This document shows, in pieces, positions 1-11,492 of a stretch of DNA of 64,000 bases (position 1 is the stretch's first letter; every line of letters begins with the position of its first letter). The notes below the pieces were generated by a model. The model was not told where the DNA came from. It saw only the letters and a program-made list of their open reading frames with translations, and did no database searches. Both the position numbers and the translations under genes were made by a program. This stretch comes from Verticillium longisporum. Its lineage: Eukaryota; Ascomycota; Sordariomycetes; Glomerellales; Plectosphaerellaceae. The stretch spans positions 2,232,001-2,296,000 of the forward strand of contig JAETXT010000007.1 in NCBI GenBank assembly GCA_019188255.1. The letters run 5' to 3'.

Positions 1-343
1 CTTCTGACATGACGCAGGGCAAAGTCTACGACGTGACCGGAAACAAGGCCTACCAGCAGGGGGGTTCTTACAATGGCAAGTACCCGCCTCTTCACTTGGC
101 GATCCGGTCTTCTGCTCTTTCCCTCTTGACGGTGCCTCATTCTAACGATTGTCACTTTCAGTCTTCGCCGGAAAGGATGCTTCTCGCGCCCTGGGGAAGA
201 CTTCGACCAAGGCTGAGGATGTCAGGCCCGAGTGGCACGACCTGGACGACAAGGAGAAGTCGACGCTAGATGACTGGAACACGTACTTTTCGAAGCGCTA
301 CAACGTTGTGGGCTATGTTGTTGGAGCAACTAACAAGGAGTGA
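1..343 (+). CDS. Cytochrome b5-like heme/steroid-binding (MAPR/Dap1-type) protein, 3' part
   Basis: The 5' end lies outside the window. Visible exons are <1-75 and 162-343. Joined, they read GKVYDVTG, then GGSYNVFAGKDASRAL, then DDWNTYFSKRYNVVGYV, which is the conserved core of the membrane-associated progesterone receptor/Dap1 family. That family has a cytochrome b5-like fold that binds heme and supports cytochrome P450 and sterol metabolism at membranes. The reading frame only joins if the intron is 76-161, starting GCAAGT and ending CAG after a TCTAAC branch site, so it is a GC-AG intron. A GT donor at 80 would shift the frame. The protein ends with ATNKE followed by TGA. No membrane segment is visible in this part; family members carry one at the N-terminus, which would be upstream. 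Family assignment is firm; the exact cellular role is inference. Confidence 0.85.
76..161 (+). other. GC-AG intron of the MAPR-like gene
   Basis: The donor is GCAAGT and the acceptor TTTCAG, with TCTAAC as branch site about 15 bases before the acceptor. Only this junction joins GGSYN to VFAGKDASR, which is the expected family sequence. GC-AG introns are a small minority class in fungi and normally have a strong donor context, as here. Confidence 0.75.
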
Positions 344-1529
344 TAGAGAATCCTGGCCGTCTGTCATGCAGAATGTGTGGTGTGATGTGAGTAGCAGCAC
401 GCTCATATTAAATAGATGAAACTCTATTGCGAACTCTGCCACCACATCGTTGTGCGCGCCAAATCACCGTATCATGAACCCTGGCTGGGTTGCAGGACCC
501 CGTCTGGGCCGTTTGAACCTGCATCGACTACGTAACTCGGCAGCTGCTTACCGTTTAGAGCGCGGTATGGAGTTTGCGGCAGTCCATCCCGACAACTTCT
601 GGAGATGCACGCAGCCATCGGGTTGGTATCAGCATCCCTCCAAGTGAGCACATCTTTGCATAAGCTCCGGGCCAATATACTGAATCTTCATGCAGGCTGG
701 CCCTTATTGGGCTCGCAGCAGTCAAACAGTTGTTTGATGGCAACGGTCTGCAGAAGATGCGCTGTCAATACAGTTCAATATTCTACATTCTGCTTCAGGG
801 AAGACTAGGACAGTGTGCGCTTGTTTGTGCAAAACTATGTCGAACACCGTTTCGAAAAGAGTCAACTACTGCATCGTTGTTCCATCCTCGATATCAAGTA
901 GCTGTGCAACCGGGATTCTGCATGGTCATGTTGCACAGCGGGGCAACGTGCGGCGCTCAATCGGGGAATCTGATACTCGTCAACATTGTGTTCACGCTTC
1001 GATTGACACCCTGACCGAGTGTGAGGCCGATGCTACGACATGGCTGTGACTGGCATATTCCAGACTTGTGCTTGAGGACGTGGCTCGGTGGTTACGATAA
1101 AGCCGGACTGGCCATGGTGCATTAGGTGACGTCGCCGAAGAAGGGGACACATGTCACGGAGTCCTCAAAAGGCGATGTACTAGAATTCACTTGATGGTAT
1201 CCTCCACATCCTACACGCAACAGAGGCATATCTCACAGCATTTCCCGACCGTCGGACCAAAACTCTCACAGCCGCTCTACCACCGACAACTCGGTCAACC
1301 ATGTTCACTACGTCTGGGGCTCGGCCAAACTTGACGTTCGATGTAGCGTCTCATATGCAACGAGAGCAAAGTAACAATCAGCCCCCTTCTGAAGGCAGTC
1401 TCAACTCAACTTCACCCTACTGGCCGCTGATTGAGGCGTTGGTGTTACCACAATTTCGAATTTCCCACATAATTACCCAAGTGGCATACCTCCAGCGTCT
1501 CTGACGGTGTAGACAGCCTACCAACAGGC
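344..1529. other. Intergenic, no gene recognised
   Basis: Short open frames are present on both strands, but none shows a recognisable domain, a consistent codon pattern or plausible splicing. The first part will include the 3' UTR of the MAPR-like gene. Confidence 0.5.
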
Positions 1530-1769
1530 TCATGTCTGCTCCTCTATTTCCGGGATTCGGATGAGTCGGTGGCGGGAGTATTCGCGTCTCTCACGGGGCG
1601 CCCAGGACAGAAGGCATTTCTCACACGGCACACCTTGCCGCCACGAGTGTCGAAGAACCTTGACGCTGAAGCACTGGTGGTGGGGGTCGTTGCGGGCGAA
1701 GTGGCAGTATGACTTGAGCTTCACGATGGAGTGGCTACAGGTAAATAGGAACTCTTCCCAATCGCACAT
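1530..1769 (-). CDS. Small Cys/His-rich conserved hypothetical protein
   Basis: A single-exon frame of 79 residues. It starts MCDWEEFLFTCSHS and continues with SYCHFARNDPHHQCF, then SWRQGVPCEKC. The spacing of Cys and His (Cys2, Cys11/His13, Cys22/His24, His31-32/Cys34, and a CxxC near residue 50) suggests a small zinc-binding module. I recognise the SYCHFARNDP/CF/CxxC pattern as that of short uncharacterised proteins in plant-associated Sordariomycetes; this is from memory, with no search. No signal peptide or membrane segment is apparent, so it is probably intracellular. The C-terminal ~25 residues are rich in Arg and Glu. It stands alone on the minus strand with no neighbouring gene within 1 kb. 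Function unknown. Confidence 0.55.
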   Translation of the reverse strand: MCDWEEFLFTCSHSIVKLKSYCHFARNDPHHQCFSVKVLRHSWRQGVPCEKCLLSWAPRERREYSRHRLIRIPEIEEQT

Positions 1770-4700
1770 CGTAGCTTGCCAGTATAGTGGACTTATTCCC
1801 TACATTCATGGAGTGTCAGCTGGTGAAATGTTTTGGAAGGATGAAGTTCAGAAGGATAACGCCTCCCTCTTGCAGCTCAACTTACTTCGTCTTAGGATCG
1901 TCAGGACTCGCCCGAGTCTGCGATAGTTGCTGTGTTCGGAAGAATAGAATCTTGTGGATTTTTACTGGAACCTGGAATCGATGGGGTAGAGGTCCAAATT
2001 GCCCGTCATTGCGTGAGGCCCCTGTGGCTCCTTTTATCGCCACATATCCCAACCCCGCCGTGCGAGATCGTTGACTTCTCTCCGTCCTGTGAACTGCGTT
2101 CGAGCCACAGAGTACCATATCTTCGCCGCGGATTTCGAAGTACAGTGTGCGATCAGACCTGGTAAAATTTGCATAGACCTCGTTGGATGTTCGCCTCTGT
2201 CGGTTCCCACCGCACGCATATCTCTTCAAGGCCCGCAGAAAGCGTGTCTGCCCGAATTTAACAACGCACTTGACCTCGGGTGTTGACACATCACATCTTC
2301 CAAGACGGACTGCAAAGGCCTGATGTGTTTTGCTGCGTCTGCCAGGCCTAGAAACCTCGATCTGGCACCAGTAACGGACGGGTGACTGGGGAGACTTGAT
2401 ATCGTTACCCGCGAAGTACGGTGAAACAGGGGCTTGAGATTGTCAACATGATATTCTGGGTCACACCAGACGAGATTACCACGTACAATGTAAAGGAGGT
2501 CAATTCGAAAGACTGTGGCGCCGCGGTCCTGCTGCAGCTCTCGATGTTCAGGACTGGAACCATGCTCGATCAACCAAATAACACATCACAGCAAGTCCCT
2601 GAGTCTCGATCAATGCATCAATGCACTGACGAGGCCAAGACAACGGCCGTTTGCTTATATGTATCGAGTCTTAGGGGAGCCAGGGACCATCGCACATGGG
2701 GTTAGAGCGAGCAGCCTCTTGCAATGGATCTATGTTTACAAGCGTTATCGTCATGAGATCAACGCCAGTTTTTGGGCCGGATAGCGACTGTTCAAGACAT
2801 CATCCATCACATCCTAGCTCGTTTTACCTTGACAGGCAGACATGAGTAGAAGGTGGCTGCGTTTTCCGCCCATCACCAGGCCATTGTTGAAGCACGAGGT
2901 TCGCCAGGCAGGTCAGAACAGGAAAATATGGAGCTAATCAAACCAAGCGTTTGCATAACTTGCTGCTCTGGGACCCTGGTGAAGTCGTTCAAGAGGCAAC
3001 AGACATTTCGAAAAGGAAGACTGCTAGCGTAGAGATAAGACGCAGGGGGAAACAACACATTCGCGGACGAAGCGGTCCGCTGACACCGTGAGCATAGAAG
3101 CCAGGAGAAACGCCAGCCAGGACCCAGGCAGGGGATAGTAAAGGCTTGAGAAGGCTGGCACAGAGCAAGGAGTTTGATTTGATCTTTACGTCGCACTCGC
3201 GTTTAGGAAGATCCCTGTGCCTCACCAAAATCGGGAAGAGATGATCAACCCATGTGCACATGCAAAGTGCCGTGTGCGTGGTCGACTGCGCTCTGCAAAA
3301 GATAGGTCTTCACGGAGACTGCTCCTCATGCGACATGTCCTGGGAAATGATTAGCGACCAAAGAGCCTGGCGTGGGCTTGATGAAGAGCACGATGACAGT
3401 CTTGTATTGCTTGCGCGGACTTCTTCCTTTAAATGGGTTGATTGTGACTAGTTGGCGAACAAACAAACACAGTTTGTCGAGTTATCCTGCAGAAGTATCT
3501 GCCAGACAAGATCATGGCCTTCAAGTTGCACTGTGAGGCACAGAGACAGCAGCAAGTGGGACGACGTCGTACAAGGCCACATGGCTCGGTAGCTATAGAA
3601 GACTGGCCAGCGAGTGACCTCCAGAGGTGAGTACACAGTCGGGAGAAGAAGCCGCTGAGAACGAAATTGGTCAAACAAGAACAGTCTAGACGCACTGCGA
3701 TGTGGATGTGAGCCTCTGACAGACTACATCAGTGACTTGAGGCGCCGTCATTGAGACTTGGTGCTGAACCTGAGGAGGGGCTCGGAGGACAGCTCGCAGC
3801 TTCGCCGTGGGTATTACAAGAGGTCCACCGCATGCCATGACATCAGGTGCCCGTCTTAGCCGTCTCAGGTCGCGCAGGAGGGGTGTGGAAGAAGGGTGAA
3901 CACGCGTGACTGCAATTTCTTGTTCTCGCCCAGTTTCGTTGAGCGGACACCAAGGGCGCGGACAGGAGACGACGGTTCGCACCGCGGCTCATCCACCCAC
4001 TCTGTTTGCTTTCTTCAGCCAGGATCCACAGTGGCTGCCTAAACCCATTGCGTCTCTCTGATTGGCTCCTCCATTGAACAGATGCCTCACCGAGAGTTCA
4101 GACTTCCTGCGAAACCAGCTCGGGAGTCCTGGACAAGCAAGAGCTGCATTTGAATGCCCAGGGCGGACTAGCGAGGGAAGGCAACCGCTCCTCACCAAAA
4201 GCCATTGTGGTTGCCTCATAATTCCTTGTTGGACGGCGATACGATTGGGGGGTTCGATCACAGGAAGTTGTCACCCGCCTGGACCCCCCCTCTTTGCCAA
4301 ACACCACCACACCTCGAGGTTGCATCTGCCCGAGCGAATCCTGCCCACTCTCGCACCATGAGGTGATGGACCGAGACTGTTCGCACTTACATTTGCACTT
4401 TCCGTTTCAACTTGCATGCCCACGCGGTATTGTTATGTGGTCGGGTACACTTGCTTCACATCATCATCACTGCGCCGATGTCGTCGGGCGGGAGACGCCT
4501 CATTTCACCATTTCATCCATCAACGTACCGATCTATCTACGTGGGGATGCTCTTCCTCTTTACATTTCAATCCCAGACTCTGATCCAAAGAGGCAGACAG
4601 AGGCTTGACGGTTCCTCCTGGCTGTTCTGCCTGTCCCATTCGCCTCACGACTGATGAGCCTCCTTGCTCCCTATTCCTGCGCCTCACCTCGATAATCCCT

Positions 4701-5025
4701 CTGTCCTCCCTCCCCACCCCAGCTTCGCTTTCAGACGGCCCGTTCTTTCACTTGCTCTCACCGAGCCACTCCGTCAGTTCAGAGCCTCCAGAGCACGTCC
4801 TTGGACCAACCTCGCTCAAAGCTTTGCTTCTTGCCTATGCTCGCACCATGTCATCAATGTGATTCTGTTTGCGGCAGCATTCACAACTAGATCCGACACC
4901 CCAAGGCGCGCCGCGCCTCGAAAGTGACTTCGCCAGTCTCGCCACTCCCGTCACAAAGTCAGCCTTCAACGTTGCCTTGCCGCCCCACCCCCCACTGTCA
5001 CTGATAATCGCTGTCCCTGGAAATC
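1770..5025. other. Intergenic, no gene recognised
   Basis: Minus-strand open frames at 1882-2289 (135 codons) and 2226-2573 (115 codons) overlap each other and have no recognisable domain, so I do not call them. The part from about 4300 becomes rich in C and T and is likely promoter and leader of the zinc-finger gene that starts at 5223. Confidence 0.45.
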
Positions 5026-5106
5026 ATGTCGAAGGCCTCGGGGTCCTATGCCACCCATGACCGTGACAGTCTCCCAGTACGCCCCATCCCCTTCTGCGTC
5101 GCATAA
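5026..5106 (+). promoter_or_regulatory. Possible upstream ORF before the zinc-finger gene
   Basis: A 26-codon frame begins with ATG in a TCATGTC context and ends TAA at 5106, 116 bases before the main ATG at 5223. The surrounding leader is CT-rich as in many fungal 5' UTRs. Whether this ATG lies in the transcript is not shown by the sequence. Confidence 0.3.
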
Positions 5107-5222
5107 CAAGACCATGAAATCCTGACAACTCTTCTTAGTCCTTCATTGGGGCTCAGCCCCGGGATCTCTTCCCCTCCCCATCGCAACTTGGTCCACCGTA
5201 CCGCCTGACTAGGGTAGTGGGG

Positions 5223-7971
5223 ATGGATTCCTCGCGTCCGCAGCCCTTTCATCTGCCTGGCCAGGATGTTCTCACCGACGTTAACCTTACGCCAGGTGGC
5301 GGCGACGCCCCTCTTCGTGGCATTCCGAAGCCTTGGAATATCTTGAAGTTTTATGATGCCACCGCCGATGACAGTCCTTGGGTGCCCCTAGGCATCATCG
5401 TCCCTGATCACCGGGCCGGCCAAGGGCAACATCAGAACAGCCCCACGGCGTTGCGTGATGCCTTTGCTCCCCGATACTCAGAATGGCGCAGTCCGGGCCC
5501 GTCCGAATGTGATACCCTGCCTCCAGGACAGCTTCCATCCGACTCGGGTTATGAGAGCCGCCGGACCAAGCAGAGTATCGCCAACGCCTCCGTCTTTGGA
5601 GATGTCGACCGGGGCCATGAGACCCAGAGTTTGACTGGGCGTATGGATGGTTTTGATCCCTTCGCGGGCATGTCGTCGACGCCATCGTACACGGGCAATT
5701 CCGCCAACAACCATGCGTACATGACCGAGACCTGTGGCCTGTCAACACTGCGCACTCGAGGGACTGCCCATAGCACAGTGATCATATGCCCTGACTGTGG
5801 AAGCCATCTGAAGACAAAGTCGGAACTGAAGTAATTGTGACCCTCTCCCCAACCACGGGCATTGTCCGTTCGTCACTGACATCGTCGCTAGCAAACACAA
5901 GCAGAGGCATAGCAAGCCTCACAAGTGCGATGTCTCCGGTTGCTCTCGCGAGGAGGGCTTTAGTACAATCAATGATCTGGATCGTCATAAACGAAGCGTT
6001 CATCGTGACACGGATACTGGCGGGCCCAGATATCGTTGCCATTTGGCGCCGTGCCACAACAAGAAAAAGATCTGGCCAAGGGCAGACAACTTCAGATCTC
6101 ACCTCAGACGCCTTCATGGTGTTCGCGCAGTCGATGATGACCTCGCTCAATATTTAATTCCGTAGGTTGCTACGTTTATTTCTTTTATTCACTGTCACTT
6201 ACACTCTTACTCAATCAGGTCTCAACAACAAGATGTCGGAAGCCTTACGGAAGGCATGGGTGCGTCCGATTCAACGATTGAAAGCTTCCGCTTCACACCC
6301 TACGACCAGGAAATGCCGCCATCCATGTGGGCAAATCATCAGTCTCAAGACTTGGAAATGACGCACCTCGTCGTGGATAGCACCGGCCCCCGAACAGAGT
6401 TGGACATCTCTGTTGCAAGTCCAGCCAGCCACGGCTTTTCTGGTCTGGGAGAGCCAAACACAGGACATGCGGTTCGTGAATTGCCATTGGGCATTATGCA
6501 GGGCGGAAATCCTCAACAAAGAGGAATGAATTGCCGAAAGCACCTAAACTTGACCCAGTGTGGAATGGACTCGAACTCGAACACTTCTGATGCTACCACT
6601 CCGCCAGAGACGACACTTGCTCCCCATCCTCTGATGGGGGGCAATCTTCGGAATCCGAGCATGGAGATTGAACAGAACCCAACAGCTGACAGAAGTGATC
6701 AAGTCAACGCTTCAGATACGTCTGCTTCCGAGGCAGATGCCGATTCTTCGTCTGAAGACTTGCATGAGCAGGAGAATCTCATGCGTCGCAACGATCACTC
6801 GGAGGTCTCACATGACCCAAAAGCCATAAGTGCAGGTAGTCTTGTTGAGGTGATTAAGACGCCTCCATTCCTGTCGCAAGATATCGACACCGGCGGAGCT
6901 CACAATATTTCACCAACATCTACTCAAGACATCACTATGACTGATCAGCAAATCAATGAGTTCCTCCAAGCTGTACCTGAAGCCTTGTTGGAGAAGTTTT
7001 TGAGGGAGAGGCACAACCCACTTCGCATTGAACCAATAAAGGCACGCACAACGGTGCAAGCCAATGCGCAGCATCCATGCCCTGGTTGTCACAAGAGCTT
7101 CCAAAGAAGATGTGATCTCAAGTAAGCAGACCCAAACACATACGACTCATGTATTGAGTATTGATTTGGTTTTAGGAAGCACATAAAAAGACATGACAAG
7201 CCCTACGGCTGTACATTTCTGAATTGTGACAAGAGCTTCGGAAGCAAGAACGATTGGAAACGGCACGAAACCAGTCAACATACTCAGCTTGAGGTTTGGA
7301 AATGTAACGAGCGAGCCTCAAAAGGGGTGGGAACCATATGCGGCAAGGTATTCCCTCGCCGCGAAGACTTTAAGGTACATCTGCAGGGCACACACAACTT
7401 TCGAGATGTGAGCGCTTTGGAGGCGGAACTGCACAGCTGTCGCATTGGCCGAGATTGTGGTTTACGATATTGGTGTGGCTTCTGTGAGAAGATCATGGAG
7501 ATAAGCCACCCTGCAATGCAACCTTCGACAAAGCGGTTCGACCACATTGACGACCACTTTTGCGGCCGAAACACGGAAAAGAGGAGCATATCGGATTGGA
7601 AACACCTGGAAACCGAGCTCTCGGCATCTGGCTCTACTCCGAGCTCTGACAAGATGGAGACACCGAAGTCTTCACCTGAACATCAGGCCACTGCCCGGGT
7701 ATCTCCATCGAAGAATGGCCGTCTCGTGTCTGATTCCACCCTGCCTGGCAAGAGAAAGTTAGACGATGACAGTGAGTGCCCAGAGTCAAGACGACCAAGG
7801 GGACGATTGGCGACGATGTGGACTTGCGTAGGTTAACATCGAACCCCTCCAATGCGAATATCTACTAATTTCATCTAGTGCAATTGCACCATGCAGTCCA
7901 GTTTCAGGTTCAACCGGGCTTGCGTGTCGTGTTCGCATTCTCGATGTGTCGACTGCCCAGTAGAGACGTAG
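5223..7971 (+). CDS. Multi-finger C2H2 zinc-finger protein
   Basis: Five exons (5223-5830, 5892-6161, 6219-7121, 7176-7827, 7879-7971) give an uninterrupted 841-residue protein. All four introns are 51-61 bp GT-AG. Finger-like units are: ICPDCGSHL...HKQRH (about residues 189-210), HKCDVSGC...H, YRCHLAPC...H, HPCPGCHKSF...HIKRH (about 580-601), YGCTFLNCDKSF...WKRHETSQH, a divergent unit with ICGKVF...H, and YWCGFC...H. The last exon adds a Cys-rich tail with CNC, CVSC and RCVDC. The 300-residue middle is Ser/Asp-rich and probably disordered. A KRKLDDD stretch is a possible nuclear signal. The usual role is as a nuclear regulator; no DNA target can be read from the sequence. The GTG two codons upstream of 5223 is not a likely start. 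Confidence 0.85.
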
Positions 7972-10900
7972 AGCAAACGGCGAAAATCACAAATATGGCT
8001 GGGTGATCCAGAAACCAACCATAAGCATCGGCAAAATCACCACGCACCTGCTGCCGAATGTAGTGATTTGGAAGCATGGTGATATGTCATGTGTTGTTTG
8101 GGTACAACGAGTCGAGACGTCAGCCTCTCAATGTTTCTTGGCTCACGGCCAGCTTGTTGTTCGCTGCACTTGCATGTGACCACTTGGTGTCTCGCTCAGA
8201 TGTTCCGTTCCTTGCTCGCATGGCTGAAGGGCAAGATAGGGGGCAGTCAGGTGCTCAGCCGCGTCCTGTTTCAGCGTTGTGAAGAATTCGATAGGCGCTT
8301 GATGCTTGTGGTAATCCGGATTTGTACCTTACTTTGCAACTTTTGGCATCTCCAAGATCTGGTGATGTTGGGGGCGCAAGGGCATAATCTAGGTTGCGGA
8401 TGGATGAGCAGATGCTCATGAGCGGCACAGACCTAGGGTTTCGGAGATGCGCGACAATCCATATGGATGGGTATTGGGGGCCATAAGACGAGCAGGGGGA
8501 GAGGGCAGGGGTCAGCAGGGGAAAGAGCGCTGTGGCATATACCAAATAAACAGAGGAAAATGGTCTTATCGCGGCGCAAGGTGCTCACGGCTGCAGATGG
8601 TGACGAGGACAGGCATCTGGGAGTGGACTGGAAATGAATGGTGCCATCGACCGGGGAAAACAGGCCTCCCGGACAGCCACCTAGAGCGATCTTGCCCGAG
8701 CCGACGAGCTGGATGCCCATCTAGTAGGGCTCTTCCCTAGGCATTGTTTGCTGGCTGATGGTTGTTTGCACAGAAATGGACGTTTCGGATGAGACGTCGA
8801 GTTCACGAGCAGATGACGGAAGATCCAGTCTCCTACGTTAGATCGCGATGGAACCGTATCAATATTGGGACCGCGATGTGCTTCGCCACGAGGAGCAGAA
8901 AGTCTGCCTCCACGTGGGGAGAATCTGCCTCCCATGGCGGTAGAGAGGAGGGAGGCTGAAGGCTGACTTGGGCGTCATCTGGGTGCTGCGCATCGGCGTC
9001 CCATGGGATCGGAGGCCGCTTCCACCTCCCGACGGGAATTTTTGGCCAAGGAAGAAAATAGACGCCGGGGAGACGCCTCATGTCTCGGATGAAGTTGGGC
9101 CTGACCTCGAAGGATCTTGAACTCGAAGACGGGGGCGTAGGTTGTGGCAGGAGGTGCCAGGCGCGCCTCTTCTGGGTTGGTGGTGTAAGTAGGCCCACAG
9201 GATGGACAGCACCAACACCCACCTCAAGGTACAGAGCTGTCTTGCTGGAGTGGCTGGGTTCGGAGGTGGAGAGCCAGCGGACCTCCCAAACAGCCACCTA
9301 CGTGACACACTGAGGCGAAGGGGGATTCGAATGAGGGTGTCAAGAATTCGATGTGGTTACTCACTCCGAATGGCAGACCGGTCTCACTCACCAACGACCA
9401 GGGGGGCCCGGGGGGGCAATGGTTATCATGAGCACGCGCCTCGCATCCGGCCCAACCACAGAGCGTATGGAAACACATGGGAGGGGGTCCAGGGTTTGAG
9501 CCAGCGAGTTGCGTCAAGTAAATTTTCCTAATTAGGCCTTCGGTCATGAAATTTGGCAATATGCCAAGCCAAGCAGTGCTGAACGATAGTGAATGGCAGG
9601 ACAGCGAAGAGGGGGGGGGTGTGACAGGGGTGCGGAGAAGTGGGGAGGTGCCCAAGACTCTCTGTACGCATATACAGGTGGGTAACAAGTGCTGTGAATA
9701 CCTATCTCAAAGATAGTAGGTATGCTGGTTGCAGAAAGTCCAGTGGACGCCCAGGTCACCCCAAGCGAATCTTCAGGGCACCCCGCCCCCCATGATGCCT
9801 ACCTACCTTATTGCACACTGGACATGGGGCGAGATACACAGCCGGCGACTCGAGGAGCCCCATGCAGCAGCCCAGTAGCATGGCACGATGGTCTGATGCA
9901 CCTCGAGAGCGCGCGCGGTGGGTGGGGCTCCTCATGTCCCGTCGACGTCCATTCGGGCCCGATACGTCGCCTTTCCCTCCCGTCCTCCAAGGACCTTTGT
10001 ACGACGGCCAAGTCTTGCACATGGGGCAGATACGCATCGAATCATCTCTGCAGGTATTGCCAACAGCTGCACCCAGGATCCTCCCATGTTCCGATGACTT
10101 GGGCCTTACGTTAGGGGCTCGCAGGTTTCGACCGATACCGATGAACGATGAACGATGTGGGTCAGTCCCAGCCAACAGGCGCCAACCGACACACTCTCTA
10201 AGGTAGGTAGGTACCTAGGCAGGCAGGTACCCTAGGTACCTTAAGGCAGGTAGGCAACGAGTCTGCCTGCCTTCGCCTGCCTCTCACCTCCAGGCTTGGA
10301 CGCCTTAACGGCGTGCGGATCGCCTTTGGCGATTTATCTACTTCACCGCCATGGGCCAAACGACATCGGATCTTCGATCTACGGGCAGAGTGCTTCTTTT
10401 CCGCCATGTCCTTTTCCTTTGTCTCTGCGTTCTGCCTCATGATGGCAGGCGTTCCCGTGCTGTTCCGTCACAGGGGACGACGGTCAAGGCCTCCCGAGGT
10501 GCAGCCCAAGGTGCTGGCGCCATGTTTTGCTCCATGGGCGCTTCATCCTCCCGCATGTCTCCATGCTATGCCATGCCGTTCAGCCCCAGCGTCTAGGTAA
10601 GGTAGGTAGACCAGCTGGGAGGCGACCTGGACTGAACGAGGTAGGGATCGACTGAATGGAAAACATGCCAGAGAGGACCGGCCACCGAAGAAGTCACATC
10701 GACAAACCCCAGCTCATCCTTGACCACTCCCCCCCTCCTTGCCTGGACGACCAACCGTACCCCCCCTCCTCCTCGTCCTCCCTCCTCCTGCAGAGAGGCC
10801 TGGGCCGCGCCCCGTGGCTCGGATTTACCTGTCCATGCCGTCAGTATGCCAATTCGGGACCTGCCGCATCATGTCCAGGGGGCAGCATGCCAGGCCTCAT

Positions 10901-11492
10901 CCCCTTCTGACCCTGGCCGCTACCGAGTCGGCGAGGGCTCGAGAGCCAAGTATGTACTTACTTGTACGACGCGACACGTCCATCCATCCCGTCCCGGCCG
11001 ACTTCTGGACCACTCCACTCCACCAGCGCCTCGAGCGTGCAGTGAGCCCTGGAGTGTACCTTGACTTGAGATTGAGGCTCTGCTCTCTCGTGCCCATGCT
11101 TGTTCTGGGGGCAGATGCTGCCCCCTCTGGCTCCCTCTGCTGTGCCCGTCCCTTCCTCTGCCGAGCGTCTTCTTAGTACTAATACGAAAGGGCAGACACT
11201 GTCGCGCAAAGTGCCATCCGTGACCCTCCTGTTCCGTCTATCGACAAACTATAACACTCCTCTTGATACCCTCATCCCTCTTGGTCATCGGCAACCCACC
11301 TGCTTCTCTCCGCCGAGCCTGGTTGATGCTGTTTCACTCGCATCATAGCACGGGATAGCTGCCACCTACCTCTCCCGCGCAACATCCCTCAACATCTGGT
11401 TCTCTCGACACTCTGCAGCCTCTTCCTCGCTGTGTTACTTTCCACGCAGCACCTGTTTCAGTGCTCTCCCATTGTTGGACGACCCAGACAAC
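7972..11492. other. Intergenic region with low-complexity DNA
   Basis: No gene is recognised. A G-rich stretch lies around 8900-9650, and a TACCTAGG-type repeat block at 10199-10256 is listed separately. The part from about 11340 is CT-rich and probably forms the leader of the second zinc-finger gene. Longer frames such as 9224-9688 minus are Pro/Ser-rich translations of biased sequence. Confidence 0.5.
10199..10256. repeat. TACCTAGG/AGGTAGGT low-complexity block
   Basis: A run of AGGTAGGTAGGTACCTAGG and related CAGGTACCCTAGGTACC units forms a partly palindromic short repeat. Similar blocks occur near 15444-15480, 29278-29328, 32973-33022 and 54434-54475, all outside coding exons. Confidence 0.6.

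Noticed and set aside
2989..3261. Minus-strand frame starting MCTWVDHLFP, similar to the start of the small Cys/His protein
   Set aside because: Only the first ten residues look similar. The Cys/His pattern does not follow, and no splice restores it.
4240..4270. GGGGTTCGATCAC resembling a tRNA T-loop
   Set aside because: Flanking bases do not form a T stem, and no upstream A box is present.
9320..9510. B-box-like pieces (GGATTCGAATG, GGTTTGAGCC)
   Set aside because: No paired A box or foldable tRNA on either strand, so neither a tRNA nor a SINE call is justified.
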